A stretch of DNA of 40,233 nt from Setomelanomma holmii. Its lineage: Eukaryota > Ascomycota > Dothideomycetes > Pleosporales > Phaeosphaeriaceae. Of the stretch, positions 25,401 to 32,077 are shown one piece after another. The translations under genes were made by a program, and so were the position numbers. Location of the stretch: assembly GCA_010015745.1 (NCBI GenBank), contig ML978338.1, forward strand, positions 1-40,233. Direction: 5' to 3'. The notes under the pieces are model-generated. The model was given only the letters and a program-made list of their open reading frames with translations, searched no databases and was not told the DNA's origin. The number at the start of each line of letters is the position of its first letter. Position 1 is the first letter of the stretch.

Positions 25401-28400
25401 CCTAGCACACGGTAGATGTCGGACAAGGGGCAATGTTGGTGAGGAAGACTTTCCGTAAAGCGGTCGCGGCACTGCGCGAGACCATGCCTGACGCTGATGC
25501 CTCGATCCAGATCGACCCGGCTAACCAGCATGTTGATCAGTGGCCCAACCATATCCTCAGCGCCATCCACGGGGATGTTGCGACCCGAAGTCAGATAACC
25601 GAAGACGGGGGCATCGTTTCCTGTGTAGCACTGCAGCACAATAGCCCAAGCGAGTTGTATGACATTGAATAGCGTCACGCCCTCAATTTTGCAGAACTGA
25701 CGGAGGCGCGAAGCGTCGTCCAGCACGATCTCAATGTCTTGGAGGGGCTCGACGGCAGCCTGGGACTCGATACTCTCGGAAAAGGGGAAGAAGCAAGGCT
25801 CCGTGTCCCGGAGGTAGGTCTTCCAGTACTCAAGGGCACGTCCTTGGGGAACCTGACGCAGGTACTCAATGTATTGGCCATACTGTGGAGGTTCCAGAGC
25901 ATGGGGCCCTCCATCGTACGCCAGTCCAGCATCACGAACCAGCACACGCATCGAGTCGCCGTCCATGAGGGCGTGGCTAATGTGGAGCTCACAAGTTACC
26001 ATCACATCACACTCAGTGGCCACGAGTGCAATCTTCCATGGAAGTACCGGCTTCTCGTCTTTGTCCCGTTCATTCCTGGGCGGTGCGGAAAGCTTGCCAT
26101 CGAGGTGGCGCGCCATGATGGCTAGGCGAGGATGTTTCAGGACCACTTGGTAATACGCCCCATCACGGGCTTGTACAAAGATTGTCCGGAGAATGGAGTG
26201 AGCCATGGTTAGTGTCACCCAGGCGTCGCGCAGCCGGGCCAGGTCAACCGGATGCCCGTCGCGTGACCGCACTGCCCAGGTGGTGGAGGAGTGGTACGTC
26301 CAGGGGTGGCGCGCCTGGCTGAGCAGCATGCCCTGCTGTATGAACGAGGCTGGGTAAATTTCTTCGATGTCGCGCGTGCCCAGCCCACGGTTCTGTGCAA
26401 GGTCGTCGATCACGGACCTGAGGTCTTCTTCGCTCATTTCGAGCTGGGGGAAGTCACTGACCTGTGGCTGGAGCTGGACCTCACCGCATTGTCGTGGAAA
26501 CTCGACCAGCGAGGTCTGGCAACATTCAAACCACTGGCGTACACCGTCTTCAGTTAAATCTTGTTGGGCACTCACCAGCTGGACACGGAGGCATGGAAAT
26601 TCCTGTGTGTACGTCACCGTTATGTCGAGGGTGCCCGGCTGGAGACGTGGTGCTGGAGGCTCATGCCCTGTCCAATGGAGCGATGGTCGGAAGAGTCTGC
26701 GCATCTCGGTTTCGGACTCGGTGGCAGATGCTGACAGGGCCCCCTTGGTATTCCAGTGCAGGACGATGGATGTCTGTCCAGCCCGCATGTGGCTGAGTTC
26801 ATGCCTCCTGGACGCGGCTCGAAAGGCATCTTTTGCGTGAACCACGACGCCAAGTAAGTCTGTACCTGTTGACGACAGGATCAGCGATGTGTACATAGTA
26901 AATTGACCTACCTCATGTGCGATATAACGCGTTCGCCCATCATGTTCGACAAGAACGAACACGTCCTTTTGATCCGGGAAGATGGACTGCAATGAATGGA
27001 ATAGAACCCCCAGAAACAACTCCTTGGGACCGGCACGAAGGGCTTCGGCGCCCGTTTTCCATAATCTGGTGGCTGTCTCCGCATCCAGTTCGAACTGGAG
27101 CGAAGGCCTGTCAGGAGGATGTGGACCAGTCGACGCGCGCGTGTCCCCGAACCCGAACAGCGAAGGTAGTATATGCGTTGCCCCAACGGCTTCAACCGCC
27201 ATTGGCGGCGACTTCCTGATCAACCACGACTGGAATGACCCTGCAGCTACGTGTGCTGCTGAAGCGTCACGTGACTTCAGATACTTACTGGTGTCGCAAG
27301 CGATGATGTCCCATGACAAATGATCGGCCACGACCTCGGGCGCTGCTAGATGCAGGTACTGGGACCCAGTGCCCTCCACACTGACGAGCTGAGCCAGAAG
27401 TAACGGTCCGTCGCGAAGATTCAGGCGCTCAAAATGCGTATCCCACTCGGGTTGGTCGGCGCCTGCCTTGGCCGCAGGGACATGAACCGGTACACACAGA
27501 TAACAGCCATGGGGCGACTCTCTCACTACTTGCGCCCTGTGTCCGTCCGCGCCTACAACAAAGGTAGTCCGGAGAACAGGATGCCGGCGGATGAGTGATT
27601 GCAATGCCGACTCAAGCTGGCTTATATGGAGGGACCAGGGCACGCGCATAATACGGGAACCATGCAGGCTTGGATCTCGGCGAATCTCGTCCCCCGCGCG
27701 CTCGTGTCTCTGAATCAGCATGTGCTGCACTGAAGATAGTGGGAAAGGTTGGCCTATCTGTGCCCCGATGACGTCATTCAGTGACGCAATGGTTTGGTGT
27801 TGGAAAACGTCCTGTGTCGTGACGGACAGCCCCTGACCACGACAGTGGGCACTTAGCTGCATCGCCAGGATCGAGTCGCCGCCGCGACGGAAGAAAGAAT
27901 CGTAGAGGCCAATTGTCTCTGCTTCGATGTCCAGGACATGGGCAAAGGCGTTTCGAAGCCGCCGTTCCCCCTCGATGGCTAGTGAAAGGGGCGGGTCGTC
28001 CGTCCTCGCCAGCATATAGGCTTCCACCTCAGCCCAGGGTGTCTTGGCAACAAGGTCTCGAAGACGCCTGCGGTCTGTCTTGCCTGAAAGGGAGAGAGGC
28101 ACGCGTTGCAGCGCAACAAAGGCACTGGGCACCATGTACGCGGGCACCCGGGACTGGAGGACGCGCTCCACGTCCTCCATCTTGCGGCGGAAGGCCTCGC
28201 TGGGCGGGGCGAGCAGCTCGCCCTGTTCCGGGGGTCTCTCGTCGTCGCGTGGAGCCTGATGGAGCCGAACGCAGGCCACGAGCGCCGCCCGGCCGTCGCG
28301 GGCACCGTGCCAGTGAACTACTTCGGCGACGACCTCGTCGTCGGCCTCGAGCTGGTCCCTCATGTGCCATTCGACCTCGCCCAGCTCAACGCGCTGCCCG

Positions 28401-29719
28401 CGAATCTTGGTCTGTGTGTCCTTACGGCCCAGGCACAGAAGCGACCCGTCCTGTTCGTACCGCGCCAGATCGCCTGTCTTGTACAGGCGCGTCCCACGCG
28501 ATGGGACGCCCTGAAACGTGGCCAGCCAGGTCGGATCGATGATGAAAGACGCGGCGGTCAAAGCGGCGTTGTGGAGGTATCCACGGCCGATTCCGGGTCC
28601 TTCGAGCACCAACTCGCCAGTCTGCCCGGGTGGGAGCAGGATGTTAGCGTCCGTCTCGTCGACGATCCACGCGACGCAGGCCACGGGGTAGCCGATATTG
28701 TTCGGAGGGAGGTCACGGCGCATCGGGGACCGCATGATGGAGTATACAGAGCATTCGGCGTTGCCGTACGCGTTGACAAGGACGACGCGGTCCGCCCATT
28801 TCTCCACGTCGGCTGGGAGCATAGGTTCGCCCGCGAACTCAAGCACGCGCAGGCCCGGGAGCGCTTCGGCATCCAGCAGCCGGGCTACCGAGGGCGTCAA
28901 ACTGGCCATGTTGGCCCGGAGCGCCGTGAAGGCACTGGCGACATCATCTTTGGCCTGCTGGGACGAGGGGATGCACACGCAGCCGCCATGGATCCACGTG
29001 CGGAGGAAGTCCATGATGGTGGGATCGAAGGCAAACGAGGCAAACTGAAAGGCCCGGCTCTCGGCGCTCATGCCAAGCACGCGCCCTGACGCCAAGGCCG
29101 CGGCGCAGAGCGAGGCGTGCTCGACCACGGCCCCCTTGGACCGGCCCGTAGAGCCCGAGGTGAAGACGGCGTAGAGCGCGTTGGCTCCGGTGACGGGCGA
29201 CGCACGCCAAGCCCTGTCCTCGGCTACCCCAGACGGGAGGGAAGACGGCCCCACTGCGAGGACCGGGCCGCCGTCGACCAGCTGACTAGCCCGGCTGTGC
29301 AGGTCCTCGGCAGCGACGACCAAGGTGGCGCGCATCTCGGCGCAAATCTCGCGCAGGCGGCGCAGCGGGTGCGCTTCGTCCAGGAGCACAAAGGCCGCGC
29401 CGCTCCGGACCACGGCGAGCACGGCGACGGCGGTCCATTTCGACTTGGGCACAAGCAGGGGAACGAAGTCCTCGCACCCCACGCCACATGCCGCCAGCCG
29501 GCTTGCCAGGACCGACGAAAGCCGGTCGAGCTCCTCATATGTCCACCCGCCGTCCCAGGCGCACACGCTCGGCGCTGACGGTTCCCGGACCATGTGCGCT
29601 TCAATCAGGTCATGCGCTCGGGACGATTCGTCTACGCGGTCAACATAGTCATTGTACGGATGATACTGGGCCACGTCCTGGGCTGTGGCTGCGCCCACTT
29701 CAGCTATAGGCGTAGCCAT
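1408..29719 (-). CDS. Seven-module non-ribosomal peptide synthetase with terminal CT domain (~9,349 aa)
   Basis: This enzyme assembles a heptapeptide from activated amino acids on a cytosolic thiotemplate and probably releases it as a macrocycle. Exons on the minus strand are 29719-25289, 25211-14136, 14042-4896 and 4803-1408 (TAA stop at 1410-1408). All junctions are phase 0, and the total is 9,350 codons including the stop. Order: A-T-E*, C-A-T, C-A-T, C-A-T-E, C-A-T-E*, C-A-T-E, C-A-T, CT (asterisk = catalytic residues lost). Each A domain shows a TSGSTG(K/R/A)-type loop, a GxxTGD-type motif and an A10 lysine; each T domain has the Ser of GGDS or GGHS. The open frame extends upstream to 29842, but only through a GTG, and an in-frame stop lies at 29866-29864. 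The first in-frame ATG is at 29719, about 30 residues before the first A domain, so I use it. A small upstream exon cannot be excluded. The gene has no thioesterase or reductase. A divergently transcribed dioxygenase and a transporter lie next to it. Confidence 0.93.
1411..2655 (-). other. NRPS terminal condensation-like (CT) domain
   Basis: Residues ~8935-9349 form a C-family domain with no A or T after it. Its active site reads LSHAQYDGLS (His ~9062, Asp ~9066), and it has the GPCLNLLPVRV segment seen in terminal CT domains of fungal NRPSs. CT domains in this position (TqaA is the classic case) release the chain by intramolecular attack of the N-terminal amine and so make a macrocycle. No thioesterase or reductase follows. 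From family knowledge I infer head-to-tail cyclisation; release by hydrolysis or by attack of a side chain remains possible. Confidence 0.85.
2758..5960 (-). other. NRPS module 7: C-A7-T7
   Basis: The C domain starts near residue 7864 (QDAYPCSHLQHGILFSQ) with SHALVDG (His ~7987) and is split by intron 3. A7 (residues ~8297-8814) has the pocket D-V-S-I-V-S-A-V-D. Asp235, Val236, Ser301, Val330 and Asp331 agree with the classic Ser code, and the other positions do not. Its A8 motif reads GRHDGQSKINGQRVELGE, with Asn where the others have Arg. T7 has its Ser at ~8863 (IGGDSI). With no E domain, the last residue should be L. Confidence 0.85.
4804..4895 (-). other. NRPS intron 3 (92 nt, phase 0)
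   Basis: The donor is GAG|GTAATG at 4895, the branch site is GGCTAACG, and the acceptor GAATAG ends at 4804. Splicing joins ...DDPTE to YGLVINVDAA..., the third intron at the identical position in a C domain. Exon 4 therefore starts at 4803, 41 codons ahead of the Met at 4680. Confidence 0.93.
6060..10577 (-). other. NRPS module 6: C-A6-T6-E6 (E6 intact)
   Basis: The C domain starts near residue 6325 (EDAYPCAPIQRGILLSQ) with NHALIDG (His ~6461). It has no intron; its DPTEYALSL runs straight through the point where the three related C domains are interrupted. A6 (residues ~6772-7287) has the pocket D-V-S-L-N-G-A-P-W, and its A5 motif is NAYGNSE. T6 has its Ser at ~7348. E6 (residues ~7400-7822) keeps AHHLVVDLVSW (His 7523-7524) and QEGHGRE (Glu ~7660), so a D residue is expected. 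Confidence 0.87.
10689..15212 (-). other. NRPS module 5: C-A5-T5-E5 (E5 degenerate)
   Basis: The C domain starts near residue 4811 (EDAYPCTGIQQGMLLSQ) with LHALVDG (His ~4938, Asp ~4942) and is split by intron 2. A5 (residues ~5247-5772) has the pocket D-V-M-T-V-I-T-V-L. Its A8 motif reads RRKDTQVKLRGQRIHPGD where the sister domains have GRKD...VELGE, and its A10 motif has Cys before the catalytic Lys (TCKTDR). T5 has its Ser at ~5822. E5 (residues ~5872-6287) reads CHALVADATSC in place of HHLVVDHVAW: the second His is replaced by Ala (~6010). EGHGRE reads QGDGRE, with the catalytic Glu replaced by Gln (~6133). E5 should be inactive. Confidence 0.86.
14043..14135 (-). other. NRPS intron 2 (93 nt, phase 0)
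   Basis: The donor is GAG|GTAAAG at 14135, the branch site is ACTAAC, and the acceptor GACAG ends at 14043. Splicing joins ...DDPTE to YDLTLNISL..., at the same place in the C-domain fold as introns 1 and 3. Confidence 0.93.
15318..19787 (-). other. NRPS module 4: C-A4-T4-E4 (E4 intact)
   Basis: The C domain starts near residue 3286 (EDVYPATALQTGLLAL) with HHALYDG (His ~3410), the same class as in module 3. A4 (residues ~3709-4234) has the pocket D-V-T-L-A-S-G-A-T, with Gly at position 322. T4 has its Ser at ~4287 (LGGDSI). E4 (residues ~4340-4770) keeps AHHLVVDHVAW (His 4468-4469, Asp ~4473) and NEGHGRE (Glu ~4610), so it should epimerise and deliver a D residue. It is one of the two intact E domains. 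Confidence 0.87.
19908..23033 (-). other. NRPS module 3: C-A3-T3
   Basis: The C domain starts near residue 2204 (EDIYPCTALQEGLMSL) with HHAVYDG (His ~2326). The TALQxGL start and intact HH fit condensation after a module without E. A3 (residues ~2629-3160) has the loop TSGTTGTPKG and the pocket D-V-F-I-A-I-T-V-I, close to A5 at the last four positions. T3 carries LGGHSI (Ser ~3209), not the GGDSI of the other six T domains. With no E domain, an L residue is expected. No introns fall in this module. Confidence 0.85.
23148..26374 (-). other. NRPS module 2: C-A2-T2
   Basis: The C domain begins around residue 1116 (EEIYPASFIQQGMLLSQ) and has the active-site motif SHALMDG (His ~1249, Asp ~1253). 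It is split by intron 1 after PTE. Its IQxGxLLSQ start and xHALxDG site place it with the other C domains that follow E domains. A2 (residues ~1554-2069) has the pocket D-V-Y-S-S-A-A-I-C, and T2 has its Ser at ~2126 (IGGDSI). There is no E domain, so an L residue is expected. The pocket does not match any code I can name with confidence. Confidence 0.85.
25212..25288 (-). other. NRPS intron 1 (77 nt, phase 0)
   Basis: The donor is GAG|GTAAGT at 25288, the branch site lies in GGCTGACCC, and the acceptor CACATAG ends at 25212. Splicing joins ...QQPTE to FDMIVNV..., which matches the uninterrupted DPTEYALSL segment in the sixth C domain. The unspliced frame runs into a stop within 30 codons. Confidence 0.93.
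26420..29719 (-). other. NRPS module 1: A1-T1-E1 (E1 degenerate)
   Basis: This is the initiation module, with no C domain before it. A1 (residues ~30-560) has the loop TSGSTGRSKG and specificity-pocket residues (GrsA positions 235,236,239,278,299,301,322,330,331) D-P-M-L-E-A-A-V-Y. Pro at 236 and Glu at 299 set it apart from the other six. T1 has its phosphopantetheine Ser at about residue 616 (RRGGDSI). The following ~430 residues (659-1085) have the fold and spacing of an epimerisation domain, but the HHxxxD motif reads APEVVAD (both His lost, residues ~794-795) and EGHGRE reads EHDGRT. E1 should be inactive. The first residue is therefore L or achiral, or is loaded already as D. The substrate cannot be named from the code. 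Confidence 0.85.
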
Positions 29720-30584
29720 TGTAGGACCAGCGTCGTCCTCTGGTATCTCTTTGGCTGTCACTCGGCGGTAGAATGGTATAATTTTCTGGTCCAAAGTGTT
29801 TCTCGCGTCGTCTAACAGGCTATCTTTGAGCAAGCAATGCACCGGGAGTGGGCCCTTAAATGCTCAAACTCCCCCATTACTGCCCTTCAATGCAACAGGT
29901 GATGCTGCGTGCATGGCGGACACTATTGCGACAGCGATGGAGTGGGGCATGCAAGACATGCAGTGGGGCGTGCACGACATTCGGTGGCGCATGCAAGACG
30001 TTCCATCGACTTTTGTGCCATGTAACCCATGTTCGTGCTTGGCGATGTAAAGGTTATATAGCAGCGTGCACAAGTAGCACTAGGTGTTCCGTTACGATAA
30101 GATTAATTCATACCGTTCGTCCTCTTGACTATCGGAGTTTTGTATGCGCATTGTGCGCGACGCTATCGTCTCGACGGGTTAGCGCCTAGTCGCCTTATGG
30201 GACGCTCAAGACATGACCTCCTTACAGGCGAAGAGCCCGGAGGGCCGAGTTTCGCCAATAAGAGGGCAAGGATAGCAGTCATTCTGATATAATGCTGTGT
30301 CTCCTTGGCGAGATTCAACCCTCCGCCTGTAGAGAGGACCAACAGCTTACACTGCATAATCAATGCAATCTCCCTGTAAAGCGCTTTGAAATACGCACTA
30401 CGCCACATGCAGACTTTTCGCCCCCCGCATACTAACACCGCAGGGCGGCCCATAGCTTGCTTGTACCTTGAGGCGCCGGGGGGTTAGTAGGGCCTACTGC
30501 CTTAGCCTGCTCCTCGGTGCTCTTAACAGATTCTCTTCGATCCTACGGTTCAGGTCGGTTTGCATTCATGCTTCTGCATTCACC
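29720..30584. promoter_or_regulatory. Divergent promoter region between NRPS and dioxygenase
   Basis: About 865 bp separate the NRPS start from the dioxygenase start; the genes are transcribed away from each other, so the region probably drives both. Toward the NRPS it has a TATATAA box (minus strand, 30060-30054), about 335 bp from the chosen ATG, and three 21-bp repeats between box and gene. A CCAAT box on the plus strand (30255-30259) faces the dioxygenase. No convincing TATA box lies close to 30585. Open frames here (for example 30163-30453, minus) show no family signature. Confidence 0.55.
29943..30005. repeat. Three tandem imperfect 21-bp repeats in the NRPS promoter
   Basis: Units at 29943-29963, 29964-29984 and 29985-30005 follow each other without a gap. 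Each begins TGGGGC or TGGCGC, continues with ATGC or GTGC, then AAGAC or ACGAC, and ends near TTCC, TTCGG or TGCAG. The first and third contain the palindrome GCATGC. The exact 21-bp period (two helical turns) would place the same face of each unit on one side of the DNA, as expected for cooperative regulator binding. Function is inferred from position only. Confidence 0.7.
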
Positions 30585-31683
30585 ATGTTGGGACGAGTCC
30601 CTCTCAGTCTTCCGGAGATGGCCATAGAGGTGATTGAGAAGGATGGCGGCGTGATTCTTACCGACTTCGCATCCCTGGACCAACTCTATCGAGTTTACCA
30701 AGATGTTCGGAAAGTAATGGAGTCCAGAATGGGAGGCAAGGCAATTGGACGACAAACAATCACAGCGACCTACTGAAAGATGTTGCATCTAGGTGTGGAA
30801 ACAACGCTACAGAGGCCGTATGCATGCTGGGCTGCTCTTCGGGCGCAGTGCGACAGCAAGAGAGCAGTGGTGCCTGAACCCTTATCTCCTGGCTATTGTC
30901 AACCAATTCTTACGCACCACTAACGCTGAAGACGTGGATCGCGTCAGCGCCAGCCAGCGCAGCACCGATGCCATGCTGTCCCAGGCGGCCAGCATCACCA
31001 TCGTGGAGGGTGGCGATGCCCAGCCTTTGCATCGCGACGACGCCATCTGGCAGAAAGCCCACACCAGCCAAGAGCAGACAGGCTATCGCCTGGGTTCCGA
31101 CTTGGGCATTGGGATGCTGGTCGCTGCCGTTGACACCACCCATGCGAACGGGGCTACGTTGGTAAGCAACAGATCAATACTTCCCCTTTCCTCCTTCCAG
31201 CGCGCGCACGATGGTCACTCTCGTCAGGCCTCTGCTGACGTGCCCTATTTGTCCCAAGGTCGTACCCGGATCCCACCTCTGGGAGGATGCGAGAAGAGCG
31301 CAAGAGCATGAAATTGCAACAGCAGAGTTGTCGCGTGGCGAGGCCCTCCTCTTCCTGACTTCGACGCTTCATGCAGGGGACGCCAACACGACGCCAGACC
31401 CGCGGACCATGTATGCTATCTTCTATTGCCGCTCGTGGATCCGACCCGAGGTAACCACCTGCCCTACCCACATGCCGCTACAGGCCCGACGTAGTACTGC
31501 CCCGATGCCCAGGCGAGCGACTTCACGTGCTATAACCAGGAAGAGGTGGAGTCGTGGTCGACAAAGGCACAGATGCTTGCGGGGTACGTCACGGACAAGA
31601 TGCTAGGCATTTGTGATGGCGGCGACGCGCTCGATGCCCTCCGCCGCCGTTGCACCCAGAGATGGCAAGACTGGTTGATATGA
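30585..31683 (+). CDS. PhyH-family Fe(II)/2-oxoglutarate dioxygenase (FtmOx1-like), 286 aa
   Basis: It should hydroxylate or otherwise oxidise a substrate using Fe(II), O2 and 2-oxoglutarate. Exons are 30585-30713, 30793-31161, 31259-31450 and 31513-31683; introns of 79, 97 and 62 nt are all phase 0. The model gives 286 residues, close to FtmOx1 (~290). It has the iron triad His123-x-Asp125 (PLHRDDAIW) and His204 (TLHAGDANTT), the VVPGSHLW block joined exactly by intron 2, and Arg215 as the likely 2-oxoglutarate ligand (PRTMYAIFY). Intron 2 (GTAAGC...GCTGAC...AAG) is secure. Intron 3 lacks a good branch site but restores a sensible C-terminus (EEVESWSTKAQMLAGY). Intron 1 (donor GTAATG, acceptor CATCTAG) is the only phase-keeping way I found past the in-frame TGA at 30774-30776. 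If that segment is really exonic, the gene is broken. Its position suggests tailoring of the NRPS peptide or one of its building blocks. Confidence 0.8.
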
Positions 31684-32077
31684 ATGCAGAATGCCCTGCA
31701 TGGCTTGTGAGGTCTTGAATACACGGGCGTGCTATTGATAGTTCTTTCGGCGTCACAGCAAAGTAGGGTTCTCGGAACGAGTTGAGCGTAGTGCACTCCG
31801 GAATGTTCCAAGAGCTTTCCGAGTATATAGGCCAAATACTCAATCCAGATAAATTCAATAGGGTTGCTCAAGAGTGCAAAGACGACAAGGGCGGTAATCG
31901 TTTTCCTATTTACAAGCTTATTTTGCGCGAGAAACGTTTCCCGACGATGTTGGTATTCGAACCCATGTCTAGCGCGAGTTTTACATCACGATTAAAGTCA
32001 TTTCAGTTGCTCTTTGTAACGACCGATCAGTTCCTCCATACCTACCCTCTCCCTCTCTGGCCCACCAGGGTCATACC
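31684..32077. other. Intergenic region upstream of the transporter
   Basis: These 394 bp lie between two plus-strand genes and hold the dioxygenase 3' end and the transporter promoter. A GAGTATATAGG stretch near 31820 could serve as a TATA-like element but is ~255 bp from the start codon. I see no gene, repeat or hairpin of note; minus-strand frames over 31530-31871 have no family motif. Confidence 0.5.

Noticed and set aside
28106..29089. 327-codon plus-strand open frame inside the NRPS
   Set aside because: It is an antisense shadow of A1, with no family motifs.
1408..29719. Firm identification as serinocyclin synthetase
   Set aside because: Only the E-domain pattern, module count and neighbouring hydroxylase agree. 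The adenylation codes do not clearly match three Ser, one Lys and one beta-Ala.
1408..29842. Four separate NRPS genes (29842-25202, 25205-14046, 14003-4794, 4680-1408)
   Set aside because: Each boundary falls inside a C domain, and GT-AG introns with branch sites join the halves in phase 0 with good family alignment.
29840..29842. NRPS start at 29842
   Set aside because: The codon there is GTG, not a normal start in fungi. An in-frame stop lies shortly upstream and an ATG is available at 29719.
29864..30073. 69-codon minus-strand frame over the 21-bp repeats as a possible first NRPS exon
   Set aside because: Its Met/Cys/His-rich repeats arise from the 21-bp units, and I found no donor-acceptor pair joining it in frame to the NRPS.
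30163..30453. 96-codon minus-strand frame in the divergent promoter
   Set aside because: No domain or recognisable family; it lies in the promoter region and does not read like conserved protein.
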